From Acidobacteriota bacterium (GTDB taxonomy: Bacteria; Acidobacteriota; UBA6911; RPQK01; JAJDTT01), in the NCBI GenBank assembly GCA_028874215.1, contig JAPPLF010000096.1, positions 45,256 through 109,255 of the forward strand: a stretch of DNA of 64,000 nt, read 5' to 3'. Below the pieces are notes generated by a model, which saw only the letters and a program-made list of their open reading frames with translations, searched no databases and had not been told where the DNA came from. Positions 1 through 9,437 of this stretch are shown in pieces. The translations under genes were made by a program, and so were the position numbers. The first letter of the stretch is position 1. The number at the start of each line of letters is the position of its first letter.

Positions 1-491
1 TCCCAGGCCCAGTGGCCGGCGCGGATCTTTTCCCAGTCCGGCTCATCCCCTTCGGCCACCGGCGGGGATGCGGCCGCCTGTGCCTCGGGCCAGGGCGCGC
101 CCAGCCGGACCCACTCCACCAGGTCGGCGACTTCCCGCTCCTTGAGCCTGCCTCCGGGCGGCATCTGAATCGGCTCCCCCCGCACCGCTTGGATCAGCAG
201 ACTCTCGTCGGGCCGGTGCGGAACGATGGCGGGTCCGCGATTGCCGCCCTTCAAGAGTTCCGCACGCCCGTCGACCTTCAGATTTCCCTGGGGTTGTTCG
301 ATGGCGTCTCCGTGGCAGGCGAAGCAGTGCTTCGCCAGGAGGGGGCGCACCCGGCGCTCGAAAAACTCGATCCGGGCCGATTCTTCGGTCTGGGCGGCCA
401 GTTGATCACCCCAGCCGAACCACCAGGTCGAGAGGACGGAACAGACCAACAGGGACCGGATCCGGGAATGGCTCTCCATGACCGGGGACAT
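1..491 (-). CDS. PSD1-type cytochrome c domain protein, N-terminal part (C-terminus outside window)
   Basis: The minus strand is open from an ATG at 491 to the left edge, so only about 160 residues are visible. A signal-peptide-like start (hydrophobic stretch ending near DQLAAQ) is followed by FFERRVRPLLAKHCFACHGD, with a CxxCH haem c motif, then GGNRGPAIVPHRPDESLLIQ and a VEWVRLGAPWP segment. This is the typical order at the N-terminus of the planctomycete-type cytochrome c (PSCyt1) domain of PSD1/DUF1549/DUF1553 proteins; the gene at 23332-26865 begins the same way. A second in-frame ATG lies four codons in (479), so the exact start is uncertain. It begins 31 nt after the TonB receptor stop on the same strand, which suggests co-transcription. 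Function in this family is unproven; a periplasmic or surface haem protein is inferred. Confidence 0.8.
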   Translation of the reverse strand, partial: MSPVMESHSRIRSLLVCSVLSTWWFGWGDQLAAQTEESARIEFFERRVRPLLAKHCFACHGDAIEQPQGNLKVDGRAELLKGGNRGPAIVPHRPDESLLIQAVRGEPIQMPPGGRLKEREVADLVEWVRLGAPWPEAQAAASPPVAEGDEPDWEKIRAGHWAW

Positions 492-522
492 TTTACCATT
501 CGCCGGCTTCGATGTGCCTATG

Positions 523-3500
523 CTAAAACTCGTAGCGCAGGCCGAACTGCATCACCCGCGGTGGAATCATCACCGAAGAGTAGTTCCCGAAGCTCCCCGG
601 AAAAGTGAAGGAGAGAGTCTCCCAGACGTCGGCGTTGAACCGGACGCTGTTGGTCAGGTTGAAGGCCTCGGCCCGAAACTGAATGCTTTGACCCTCGAAC
701 GGCAGGGGAAAACGCTTTCCGATGGCCATGTCGATGGAGAATATTCCATCGCCGCGCAGATTGTTGCGCTGCCCGACTTCGCCGGGCAGGACCTGTCTGA
801 AAGACGCCAGGGCCGCCGCCGGATCGCTGAATACATTGGGTCCGCTGCCCCCTCCGATCAGCCTCGCGTTCTTGGTGTTCGTCTGCTCCGGTAGCGCTCC
901 GTCGACTTCCGCGAAGTGCTGATAGCAATAACAGGTCGGCCACGCCAAGCCGTTCAGCACGCTCAGCGGCAGGCCCGACGTCAGGCGCATCAGGCCGCTG
1001 ACCTGCCAGCCGCCGAGCACAGCCTGTCCCGCCGGCCCCAGGTCGGGAAGCAGGGCCTTCCCTTGGCCGATGGGCAACTCGGCCACCCAGTTGGCGTTCC
1101 ATTGGTGGCGCATGTCGAAGTCGGAAACGGCCCGCTGCGACTCCCGGTCCCAGGAGTTGATGACGCTGAACGCAGACCAGTAGGTGTCTCCCGGAATCTG
1201 ACCGAACCGTTCACCGACGCCGCGGCGCGCGCCGACGGAGACCAGGTCCATGGACTTGGACAAGGTGTAGTTCAGGTGGAATTGGAACCCGCTGGAGAAG
1301 GCTTTGCGCAGCGACACCTGCATCGAGTGGTAGGTCGAGGTCCCGAAAGACCGGAGCGCGTCGAAGGCCCAGAACTGGGGATTCATGAACGCGCCCGCCC
1401 CCAGATCGCTGCAGAACGGGGCGCAGGCGTAGTCAATGTAGTACATGGCCGTTCCGGTGTCGGGACTGCTGGCCCGGATGACGTCGTAGACGGCTTGAGT
1501 CGCGGATACGTCCGCGGTAGCCGCGCCGGAATAGAGGTTTTCAAAGAACGGAATTGCCGGCACGGACTCGGTCGGCGTTCCGCGCCGGACCATGAGTTCC
1601 AGATCCTGGAGCGCATCCAGCAGATACGCGCCGGACACCGGGTCCTTGAAGTTGACGTACTGGGCCGAGGCAGTGTCGTTGACCAGCAGTCTGCGGCCCA
1701 ACCGGCCCACATAGCCGACCTCGAGCAGAAATCCTCCGTCGAACTCGCGGGCCAGAGAAAAGGTGGGGTTGATGGTGTAGGGGGGCCGCACGCTGGAGTC
1801 GACTCCCTGGCTCCATCCGAGTCCGGTCGGGTTCGGCGTGCCGGGCCCTCCCGGCGGCGGAGGCAGAATCCCTGCCGCAGGGGGAGTGGAAAGACCGGTG
1901 AAGCGAGGCGAACCCGCCACCGTGGCGATCTGGTTGGTCACCTTGCTGGTGAGGCCGAACGCGTTCCGGTCCAGCATCTGCATGATGCCCATCCCGAAGC
2001 TGCTGTAGAAGATGCCCGCCCCGGCCCGGATCGATGTCCGGCCCAGGCCGCCGAACAGCTTGCCCAGAAAACCGTCGGCAAAGTCCGGGGAGTAGGCCAC
2101 GGCAAGCCGGGGGGAGAAATTCTTGTAGTGGGTGGTCCACAGCGGGCCGCCTCGCGGGTCGTCCGCCGGCACGAAGCCGATGGCCCCGGCGTCGCGGGTG
2201 GGCCGGCCGTTGGCCGCCAGGTCCAGACGGCGCGCAATGTACTCGTCGAGACCCGGGGTGATGCTCACCTGCAGTCCATTCACTTCCCGCACCGGCGGCA
2301 TCATCGACCAACGCAGGCCGGCCGTGACCGTCAAGCCGGGTTTTACGCGCCAGATGTCCTGCGCATAGAGTTCAAACTGCTCCGCTCCGAAAGTCCGGCT
2401 GACGGGCTCTCCGAAGGGCAACGGATTGCCTTGCAGGTCGTAGTTGTAATTTGCGTCGAAGAAGTTGAGGACCCCGAGAGCGGTCGCCATGGTCTCCCGG
2501 TAGACACCGGGGTTGGCGGGGGCCGCGGGAAGCGGCGTGTCGAATACGGCGGGGCCGTCGGCGAACGCCCAGGCAGCCTGTTTCGCGAAGTGAAAGCTGT
2601 TGCCGTAGCTCTCACGTTGGTTCCGGACCGAGAACAGCACCCCGCCGAACTGGAGGGTGTGCGAACCGCGGATCACCGAGAAGTCCGCCCCGGCGGTCTG
2701 CGTCGGCAAGTAGCTGTCCCGGGGTGTCGTCGACCCCTCGATATCGTCGATGATGCTGTCTCCGATACTTGCCCGGGATGCCGACTGGACTCCCGAAAAG
2801 TTCAACTTCTGGCCAGTGAAGCCATAGCGGAAGGTGCCGATGACGTTGGGTCCGAAGGAACCGTCGTACCCGACCGCAAACCCGCGGCTGGTGTCCGCCG
2901 TCTCCGTGTTCGGAGGCTGGCCGGGAAACTGGGGCAGACTGGTGATCCGGTCGTTCTGATAGTTGAAGCGCAGGAACATGCGGTGTGACCCGGTTCCATC
3001 CGCGTTCCAATCCAGCTTCGAGATGAGCGTGTTCCAGACCAGGGGTGTCGAGGCCGTGAACCGGTACCCGGCCGTGTTGAGACCATCTCCGACGGTGGTG
3101 TCGTTAGGCTCGGGAAAGGACCTGAAATAGTCGAGCGTGGCCGAATTGGGACCGGTCCCCAGCGGATCGATCCTGGTGCGGATGAACTCCGGGCTGAGGG
3201 TCTGGACCTCCCCGCCGACGGTCTTGTACCGGACGATTCCGTTACGCATGGAGGCCGTCGGCACCCGCCGCACCGCGCTGCCCTCGCTGGCGTCCCGGCG
3301 GCCTTCGTAATTGAGGAAGTAGAAGAATCGATCCTTTTTGATGGGCCCTCCGACAGAGGCGCCGAAGACGTTCCGAATGAGCTTCGGACGATCGACGCCG
3401 GCCCGGTTGTTGAAGAAATCGTTCGCCGCCGTGACCGTGTTCCGGTGGTATTCATAGAGCGACCCGTGGATGTCGTTGGTCCCGCTCTTGGTCACCAGCG

Positions 3501-4236
3501 ACACTTGCGCTCCTGACGAGCGGCCCTGGTCGGCGTTCGCCGTGGTCGTCACCACCCGGAATTCCTGGATCGAATCCAACGTGTTGCGAAGGACGCTGGT
3601 AAAGGGCAGGCGGCCGTTCTGGTCGTTTACGTCGACCCCGTCAAGCGTGACGTTCGACTGGTCGCTCTGAGCTCCGTTGACGGTTCCGTTCCGGATGTCT
3701 CCCGACAATTGGGCGTCCAGCGGGTCCGCGGTCAGGAACGTGACCCCGGCTTGCAGCGAAAGCAGCCCGGCCGGATTTCGCGCATTGAGCGGCAACTGTC
3801 CGATCGGCTTGGTTCCGAACGCATTCCCGACCGACGCATCGGTGGTGTTGAGTTGTCTGGCCGCGGCGGAGACCGTGACGGACTCGGTGAGCGCCTCGAC
3901 GGCGAAATTCACGGGAATCTCGAGGTTGGTGTTGACGAGCAACATGATGTCTTCAACGGTCACCGGATTGAAGCCCGGCTGTATCGCCGACAGCGTGTAG
4001 GAGCCGGGAGGGAGCTGCGGAAAGACGTAAAGTCCCTCATCGGTGGAGATGACCGTTCGCTGGAGCCCGTTGGCCTCGTTCACGATCGAAATCTCGACGC
4101 CGGGAAGCACGCCGCCGGTCTCGTCGGTGACGACTCCGCTCAGACTGCTCGATTGAGCGTGGGAATAGGGCATGGCGAGGAGGATCGCCACCACTAGGGC
4201 CGGGAAGAGTAAGTAGACGGATACCGATTTCATCAT
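523..4236 (-). CDS. Oar-type TonB-dependent outer-membrane receptor
   Basis: About 1237 residues. The start is MMKSVSVYL at 4236, preceded by AGGGAG seven bases upstream; an ORF extension to 4350 has no comparable ribosome binding site. A signal peptide ending near SHAQ is followed by a carboxypeptidase-regulatory-like Ig fold (SGVVTDETGGVLPGVEI to PPGSYTLSAIQPGF), then a plug domain (VTLDGVDVNDQNGRLPF, IQEFRVVTTTANADQG, VTKSGTNDIHGSLYEY) and a long beta-barrel ending FGLRYEF with the C-terminal aromatic residue typical of outer-membrane barrels. Length and order match Oar-like receptors expanded in Acidobacteriota. The substrate cannot be read from sequence; polymers or peptides are usual guesses. 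It is transcribed divergently from the secreted hydrolase-like gene at 4528, across 291 nt in which I see no convincing promoter or riboswitch. Confidence 0.9.
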   Translation of the reverse strand: MMKSVSVYLLFPALVVAILLAMPYSHAQSSSLSGVVTDETGGVLPGVEISIVNEANGLQRTVISTDEGLYVFPQLPPGSYTLSAIQPGFNPVTVEDIMLLVNTNLEIPVNFAVEALTESVTVSAAARQLNTTDASVGNAFGTKPIGQLPLNARNPAGLLSLQAGVTFLTADPLDAQLSGDIRNGTVNGAQSDQSNVTLDGVDVNDQNGRLPFTSVLRNTLDSIQEFRVVTTTANADQGRSSGAQVSLVTKSGTNDIHGSLYEYHRNTVTAANDFFNNRAGVDRPKLIRNVFGASVGGPIKKDRFFYFLNYEGRRDASEGSAVRRVPTASMRNGIVRYKTVGGEVQTLSPEFIRTRIDPLGTGPNSATLDYFRSFPEPNDTTVGDGLNTAGYRFTASTPLVWNTLISKLDWNADGTGSHRMFLRFNYQNDRITSLPQFPGQPPNTETADTSRGFAVGYDGSFGPNVIGTFRYGFTGQKLNFSGVQSASRASIGDSIIDDIEGSTTPRDSYLPTQTAGADFSVIRGSHTLQFGGVLFSVRNQRESYGNSFHFAKQAAWAFADGPAVFDTPLPAAPANPGVYRETMATALGVLNFFDANYNYDLQGNPLPFGEPVSRTFGAEQFELYAQDIWRVKPGLTVTAGLRWSMMPPVREVNGLQVSITPGLDEYIARRLDLAANGRPTRDAGAIGFVPADDPRGGPLWTTHYKNFSPRLAVAYSPDFADGFLGKLFGGLGRTSIRAGAGIFYSSFGMGIMQMLDRNAFGLTSKVTNQIATVAGSPRFTGLSTPPAAGILPPPPGGPGTPNPTGLGWSQGVDSSVRPPYTINPTFSLAREFDGGFLLEVGYVGRLGRRLLVNDTASAQYVNFKDPVSGAYLLDALQDLELMVRRGTPTESVPAIPFFENLYSGAATADVSATQAVYDVIRASSPDTGTAMYYIDYACAPFCSDLGAGAFMNPQFWAFDALRSFGTSTYHSMQVSLRKAFSSGFQFHLNYTLSKSMDLVSVGARRGVGERFGQIPGDTYWSAFSVINSWDRESQRAVSDFDMRHQWNANWVAELPIGQGKALLPDLGPAGQAVLGGWQVSGLMRLTSGLPLSVLNGLAWPTCYCYQHFAEVDGALPEQTNTKNARLIGGGSGPNVFSDPAAALASFRQVLPGEVGQRNNLRGDGIFSIDMAIGKRFPLPFEGQSIQFRAEAFNLTNSVRFNADVWETLSFTFPGSFGNYSSVMIPPRVMQFGLRYEF

Positions 4237-4527
4237 GTGGAATCTCCCTGGGCAATCTGAGGAAGGGATCTTGAACCCCCGCGGAACTGCCGGCCCCTCA
4301 GTTGATTCGAATTGTGAAATGCGCGACATGAATTGTGACTCGATGTACACACAAGGATATCAGACCTTCTCCGACGCCACACCTCACGACGACCCTGGCC
4401 ACGCGGGTCGGCTCGACGCAGGTGAGAGTCCGCTCCTCATCGCGGCTTTGCAATAGGGGACACGCTGTACGATGATGAAATCCGCTGGCCGTCGTGACCC
4501 TTTCGACTTGGTAACCGAGGACGACCG

Positions 4528-6048
4528 TTGTCCCTGAGACTGGTGAGATCCTATCCCAAGCTGCTCCTCTTGATATTGGCGGGCGCCGGCCTCCGCGCCG
4601 CACCCGAGACCATCGACGTGGGTTCCCGCAAGCAACTGTTCGTGGATGAACGTTTCATCGAATCGAGTCACGGAGTCCGGCTCACCATGAACCCTCCCTG
4701 GCAGGATCGGAGAATCCTCCTGAAGCCGGACCAGACCTGGGAAGGCCCCGGCCGGGGCGGCTCCATCGGCCTCTACTCCAGCGTGCTCAGGGAAAACGGA
4801 AAGACTCGCCTCTGGTACGACCAGCGCCAATACGGCGAAGACCGCTTTCCGGACGTGTTGAGAGTCTGCTACGCCGAGTCCGAAGACGGATTGTCGTTCG
4901 TCAAACCACGGCTGGGACTTCACGATTCGGGCGGGTCCCGCCAGAACAATATCGTGATCCCCGGCAAGGTCGGTGGCTCGTCCGTCTGGATCGATCCCTA
5001 CGCTCCGCCGGAACACCGGTACAAGACGCAAGCCAAGGTCTACCCGTCCGCCGAACTCCATCTTCACACCTCGCCGGACGGCATTCGATGGAAGCTGTTT
5101 GCCAAGTTGGATCCGGGTCCAGGCGGCTGGGACACCCAGAGCATCATCTTCTGGGATCCGCCGTCGTCGCGTTACCTTCTGTTCACCCGGTACTGGACCC
5201 AGTTCGACGACCGGAACCGGAATTTTCGTTCGGTCCGCCGGCTGGAATCCCCGGATCTCCTCCATTGGACCAATCAGAGCATCGTGGTGGGGCCCGACGC
5301 TGTCGACCGGGCGACCCATGCCACGCCCACGGGCCAGCCGCCGGTGGACTACTACGGCGCCGACGTCTTCCGGTACGAAGAAGCGGATCAGGTCTACGTC
5401 ATGCTGGCTCAAGCCTTCTGGCACTGGAAACCGAGGCCTCCCGTGTCCGGACTGGGTCCCAGCGCCATGGACGTGCGCCTATTGGTGAGCCGGGACGGGA
5501 AACAATTCCGGAGGGTCGGCAACAGGGAGGCATTCCTTCGGATGGGTCCGCCTGGAGGCTTTGACTCGGCCCGGGTCTGGGCCCTGCCCCACCCCGTCCG
5601 CATGGGCGACGAATTGTGGATCTATTACAACGGGTCCAACCGGGACCATGACTCCCAGTTGGATTCCGAGTCTTCCAGTCACCGGACCGGCATCAGCCGC
5701 GCAGTACTCCGGTTGGACGGCTTCGTTTCGGTCGACGCGCCGTACGAAGGCGGCCAATTCACGACGCCTCCGATCCGCTTCGGTGGATCTCAACTGGAAC
5801 TGAACCTGGACACGGGAGGCGGAGGCGAAGCCCGGGTGGAGGTCCTGGATCAAACGGGGCAGCCCGTACCAGGATTCTCGCGGGACGAGGCTCTGCCCTT
5901 GAATGGGAACTCGGTCCGCCTTCCCGTACGCTGGAAGGGGGAGCCGGACTTGAAGAAGCTGGCGGGGGAATCGGTTCGGCTCCGGTTCCACCTCCAGGAC
6001 TGCAAGCTCTATGCTTTTCAGTTCAAGGAGATGGACGGACCGAATTGA
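4528..6048 (+). CDS. secreted GH43/GH32-like beta-propeller protein
   Basis: 506 residues from a TTG start, with GAGG eight bases upstream. The N-terminus (LLLLILAGAGLRA) is a signal peptide. The body has the repeated layout of five-bladed-propeller glycoside hydrolases: GSIGLYSSVLRENGKTRLWY, LRVCYAESEDGLSFVKP, LHLHTSPDGIRWKLF, SIIFWDPPSSRYLLFTRY and RLESPDLLHWT. A C-terminal beta-sandwich-like region (GGSQLELNLDTGG to VRLRFHLQDCKLYAFQF) follows, as in GH32-like proteins. I could not assign the catalytic acids, so activity is not established. It could be an extracellular glycosidase or a sugar-binding protein. Its stop codon TGA overlaps the ATG of the 44-codon STAS remnant at 6048. Confidence 0.6.
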   Translation: MSLRLVRSYPKLLLLILAGAGLRAAPETIDVGSRKQLFVDERFIESSHGVRLTMNPPWQDRRILLKPDQTWEGPGRGGSIGLYSSVLRENGKTRLWYDQRQYGEDRFPDVLRVCYAESEDGLSFVKPRLGLHDSGGSRQNNIVIPGKVGGSSVWIDPYAPPEHRYKTQAKVYPSAELHLHTSPDGIRWKLFAKLDPGPGGWDTQSIIFWDPPSSRYLLFTRYWTQFDDRNRNFRSVRRLESPDLLHWTNQSIVVGPDAVDRATHATPTGQPPVDYYGADVFRYEEADQVYVMLAQAFWHWKPRPPVSGLGPSAMDVRLLVSRDGKQFRRVGNREAFLRMGPPGGFDSARVWALPHPVRMGDELWIYYNGSNRDHDSQLDSESSSHRTGISRAVLRLDGFVSVDAPYEGGQFTTPPIRFGGSQLELNLDTGGGGEARVEVLDQTGQPVPGFSRDEALPLNGNSVRLPVRWKGEPDLKKLAGESVRLRFHLQDCKLYAFQFKEMDGPN

Positions 6049-6182
6049 TGTTCAGGGGTGACACCGATGCCGTTGGGCCGGCCCTGCAAGCGCTCTCCGA
6101 CTTTCGGCGCGTCCCGAAGAAGCAGATCGTCTCGAACCTGGACGAAGCACGGCGGGTGGCCGCGGATTCCGTCCATCATTGA
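6048..6182 (+). pseudogene. remnant of a SulP/STAS C-terminus
   Basis: An ORF of only 44 codons. Its segment ALQALSDFRRVPKKQ and the following IVSNLDEARRVAADS align without gaps to the last ~33 residues of the intact SulP protein just downstream (TLHALAVLRQVPASQ, then FVATLDEARQAAKDL). About half the positions are identical, and both reach a stop after similar lengths. The rest of the STAS domain and the membrane domain are absent. The most economical reading is a leftover 3' end of a second, deleted SulP gene. The ATG at 6048 overlaps the preceding TGA and may be fortuitous. Homology is judged by eye. Confidence 0.55.
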
Positions 6183-6251
6183 CACGGGCGCATCGAACCG
6201 GGATGCAGTATTCTTTCGCCCGTTCGATTTCCGTCCCGGACCTGACGCTTC

Positions 6252-7889
6252 ATGACGAACCGGCGGCGCCAGAAGATCTACGGCCTGCAACGTTTCAGAG
6301 GGGATCTCTCCGGCGGATTCACCTCCGCAGTGGTGACGCTGCCGGTCGCCCTGGCATTGGGCGTGGCGTCGGGCCTGGGAGCGGCCGCCGGCGTGTACGG
6401 CGCAATCGCCGTCGGCTTTTTCGCGGCCTTGTTCGGCGGTACGCGGGCTCAACTGTCCGCGCCCACGGGTCCCACCACCGTTGCCCTGGCGGTCATCCTC
6501 GCCAGCCTTTCCGCCAACCTCACGGAAGCCTTGACCGTCATTGTTCTGGCCAGCCTGCTGCAAGTGCTCATGGGCGTCTCCGGAATCGGGCGATTCGTGG
6601 CCTACACGCCCTATGTGGTGGTCTCCGGATTCATGTCCGGCGTCGGCATCATCATGATCCTGATTCAGGTGTTGCCGTTCCTCGGCGCGCCGGCCGTACC
6701 GGGCGGGCCGCTGGATGCGATTCACGCGTTGCCCGAGGCGGTGGCAAATATCAACACCAGCGCTTTCGCCGCCGGTGTCCTGACTCTTGCGCTCGTATCG
6801 CTCTGGCCTCGTCGCCTGGCGAGAGTGATGCCCGCTCCCCTGGCGGCCCTGATCGCCGGCACTCTCGCAGGCGTTCTGTGGCTGAGCGAGGCTCCCGTCG
6901 TCGGGGACGTGCCGGCGGGACTGCCCGATCTGCATCTGGAATTGCCGTCCGCCGGTTTTCTGGCGCGGGCCCTGCAGCCGGCCATCATCCTGGCCCTGCT
7001 CGGCGCCGTGCACAGCCTCCTCACTTCGCTGGTTGCCGACTCACTCACCGGCGGACGTCATAACCCGAATCGGGAACTGGTGGGCCAGGGCATCGGCAAC
7101 GTGGCTTCGGGACTCATCGGGGGCCTGCCCGGGGCCGGGACCACCATCGGGACGGCCGTCAACATCCGGGCCGGCGGCCGGACCCGGGCCTCGGGGGCTT
7201 TTTCCGCCATCGTCCTGCTGATGTTTCTGCTGGGCCTCGGCCAATTCGTCGAGCCGATTCCCCGCGCCGCGCTGGCCGGCCTCCTGATCAAGGTCGGCTG
7301 GGACATCATCGACTGGCACCTCCTGGCCCGGCTCCACCGCATCCGGCGCGAACACCTGGTGGTCATGATGATCACCTTGGGCCTGACGGTGTTGGTCGAT
7401 CTCGTCACCGGAATCGCCATCGGACTGATCGCCGCCGCAATGGCCCACGCACGGCAGTTGGAACGCCTTGAGATGGACAGTGTCGTTTCCGTGCCGCTGC
7501 TGGACCAGGCGTTCTTCTCCAATCGACAGGACGAGTCCGGCGGCGACGTCCACCTGGCGCGCGTGGGTCTGTTGGCGCTCAGGGGAAGTTTCACCGTCGC
7601 CTCCTCCAACCGATTGGCCCGCGCCATCAGCGCCGACATCAGGGATCACGAGGTGGTCATTTTCGACTTCTCTCGAGCCACCTACCTCGATGACAGCGCG
7701 GCCATGTTGATCAAGAAGCTCATGGACATCGCCCGGGAAGAGCGGACCGAGTTCGTGGTGATGGGGCTTTCCGGCCCGGTTGCCGAAACTCTTCATGCCC
7801 TGGCCGTTTTGCGGCAGGTTCCCGCAAGCCAGTTCGTCGCGACACTGGACGAGGCGCGGCAGGCGGCCAAAGATCTTCTCGGCGGTTGA
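6252..7889 (+). CDS. SulP-family anion transporter with STAS domain
   Basis: 545 residues. An inner-membrane protein with about ten or more hydrophobic segments. It carries family features such as DLSGGFTSAVVTLPVALALG near the N-terminus, FFAALFGGTRAQLSAPTGPT, and GGLPGAGTTIGTAVNIRAGG in the middle. Residues from about 440 form a cytosolic STAS domain (VVIFDFSRATYLDDSAAMLI) like anti-sigma-factor antagonists. Members exchange or symport sulfate, bicarbonate or other anions; the substrate is not readable here. It stands alone, converging on the ferritin-like gene, and has a related STAS tail fragment immediately upstream. No strong ribosome binding site precedes the ATG. Confidence 0.88.
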   Translation: MTNRRRQKIYGLQRFRGDLSGGFTSAVVTLPVALALGVASGLGAAAGVYGAIAVGFFAALFGGTRAQLSAPTGPTTVALAVILASLSANLTEALTVIVLASLLQVLMGVSGIGRFVAYTPYVVVSGFMSGVGIIMILIQVLPFLGAPAVPGGPLDAIHALPEAVANINTSAFAAGVLTLALVSLWPRRLARVMPAPLAALIAGTLAGVLWLSEAPVVGDVPAGLPDLHLELPSAGFLARALQPAIILALLGAVHSLLTSLVADSLTGGRHNPNRELVGQGIGNVASGLIGGLPGAGTTIGTAVNIRAGGRTRASGAFSAIVLLMFLLGLGQFVEPIPRAALAGLLIKVGWDIIDWHLLARLHRIRREHLVVMMITLGLTVLVDLVTGIAIGLIAAAMAHARQLERLEMDSVVSVPLLDQAFFSNRQDESGGDVHLARVGLLALRGSFTVASSNRLARAISADIRDHEVVIFDFSRATYLDDSAAMLIKKLMDIAREERTEFVVMGLSGPVAETLHALAVLRQVPASQFVATLDEARQAAKDLLGG

Positions 7890-7922
7890 AACGGGCCGGC
7901 CGGCCGTGGCCATCCGGCGCTC

Positions 7923-8348
7923 TCAGAGAGGCCAATCGCGGAGGAGCCGCTCCGTCTCCTCCGAATGGGTGGTTTCGTCGCGCACCATGTCTTCGAGCTG
8001 GACCACCAATCCCTTGTCACCCAGTTCTTCGGCCTGCCGGGCCCGCTCCGTGTAGTCGCGCGTCGCCTGCCGCTCGGCCGCCAGGACCTGCTCGACCATC
8101 TGCCTGTTGGTGGCAGCCGCCGGGACCGGGCGGGGCACCGTGGTCGGCTCGCCGCCCAAGGCCACGATCTTGTTGGCCAGGTACTGGGCATGCAGCTGCT
8201 CGTCGGCCACTTCACCGAGAAAAAACTGAGACAACTGAGGCCTGTAGGGACCCGTCGTCTTGGCGGCGTAGGTCAGGTATTGAATGATCGCACCCAACTC
8301 TCCGGCCAAGTCTTCATTCAGATTCTCGATCATCTCCTGCTTGGTCAT
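7923..8348 (-). CDS. bacterioferritin/ferritin-like protein
   Basis: 141 residues, start ATG 8348 behind GGAAGGGAG. The sequence is a four-helix ferritin-like bundle with acidic/His ligand patterns: NEDLAGELGAIIQYLTYA in the first helix, EVADEQLHAQYLANKIVALG (ExxH) in the second, AAERQATRDYTERARQAEE in the third and EDMVRDETTHSEETE in the fourth. These are the expected di-iron ligand positions of bacterioferritin-type proteins, slightly short for the family (about 155). Probable role: iron storage or peroxide/iron detoxification in the cytosol. It is a single gene converging with SulP. Confidence 0.8.
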   Translation of the reverse strand: MTKQEMIENLNEDLAGELGAIIQYLTYAAKTTGPYRPQLSQFFLGEVADEQLHAQYLANKIVALGGEPTTVPRPVPAAATNRQMVEQVLAAERQATRDYTERARQAEELGDKGLVVQLEDMVRDETTHSEETERLLRDWPL

Positions 8349-8597
8349 GTCCCGCTCCCTTCCTGCCTCACAGACCAGTCGTCGCTCCTCTATTCATGAT
8401 ACATCCGCGGTCGCCATGCTTGAGGCGACGGCGATGACTTCCCCCCTTTCCGCTTCGGTCTCCCGGGCCGGACGGCCTCCCTCTTCGCAGCACAGGTTCG
8501 CGGAACAAGGTACAGTTCTTCAGATGCCGTTCGACGGGACGGTTATTTCAGGCGGGAGCCGGACCTCTGGTCATCCCGCGGTTTGAAGGGTCTTGAA

Positions 8598-9380
8598 ATG
8601 AATGAGAATCCAGGATCGGTTCCCATGGTCGTCGATCTCGAAGGGCGAACAGCGGTGGTCACCGGCGGCGGCACCGGCATCGGACGCGCCGTGTCCATCG
8701 GTCTCGCCCGTTGCGGAGCGTCGGTGGTGGTGAACTACAGCCGAAGCGCCCGGGAAGCCGCCGAGACGGTGGAGAAGATCGAGGAAGCGGGAGGACGGGC
8801 ACTCGCCGTGCGGGCGGATGTGACCGACGAGCAACAGGTGGCGGATCTCATGACGGCCGCCGTGAACGCATTCAGCGGCCTGGACATCCTGGTGGCCAAC
8901 GCCGGAGCCCCCGGTCAAGGCGGCCTGACCAGCGAGCTGACCGGGGAGCAGTGGGAGCATGATCTGGCCACCAACTGCCGGAGCGCCTTCTTCTGCGTCA
9001 AGCACGCCATGGCTCATCTGCCCGGCGGGCGGGGCCGCATCATCCTCACCGGCTCCATGAGCGCCCGCACGGGCGCCACGGCAGGCGCGCTGACCTACGT
9101 GGCCTCCAAAGCCGCCCTCGAAGGCATGACCCGCAACTGGGCCCAGGAATTCGGGCCCCGCGGCATCACCGTCAACACCGTCGCACCCGGCATCATCCGC
9201 ACCCGCCTCCAGGCCCGGGCATCGGAGGAACGTTATCGATACCTGATCGGGCGGATTCCCCTGGGACGCGACGGACTGCCCGAGGACTGTGTCGGCGCCT
9301 ATCTGTTGCTGGCCGGGGACGACGGGGCGTTCATCACCGGCCAGGTCATCGAGGTGGGCGGCGGAATGCTGGCGTCCTGA
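8598..9380 (+). CDS. short-chain dehydrogenase/reductase (SDR)
   Basis: 260 residues from the ATG at 8598, seven bases after AAGGG. A TTG five codons upstream is the alternative. It has the classical SDR cofactor motif TGGGTGIG (Rossmann fold), VANAG, an active-site Ser in LTGSMSART, and the YVASK catalytic Tyr-Lys pair, followed by GPRGITVNTVAPGIIRT. This resembles FabG-like 3-oxoacyl reductases and sugar or alcohol dehydrogenases. The substrate cannot be decided. It is monocistronic between the divergent ferritin-like gene and the convergent B12 transporter operon. Confidence 0.88.
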   Translation: MNENPGSVPMVVDLEGRTAVVTGGGTGIGRAVSIGLARCGASVVVNYSRSAREAAETVEKIEEAGGRALAVRADVTDEQQVADLMTAAVNAFSGLDILVANAGAPGQGGLTSELTGEQWEHDLATNCRSAFFCVKHAMAHLPGGRGRIILTGSMSARTGATAGALTYVASKAALEGMTRNWAQEFGPRGITVNTVAPGIIRTRLQARASEERYRYLIGRIPLGRDGLPEDCVGAYLLLAGDDGAFITGQVIEVGGGMLAS

Positions 9381-9437
9381 ACGGCCCTCGTCCACTCGCG
9401 TCCCTGCCCCGCCGAGACTCGCGCTTGCGGCGGCACC

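Noticed and set aside
485..495. GGGGACATTTT word shared with 40922
   Set aside because: A single short shared word at two sites is too little to call a repeat; mentioned only as a possible relative of the 56746 block.
6186..6251. TTGACA near 6180 as a promoter for SulP
   Set aside because: The nearest -10-like TATTCT is 24 nt away and the 17-nt position reads GATGCA; spacing and match are too poor.
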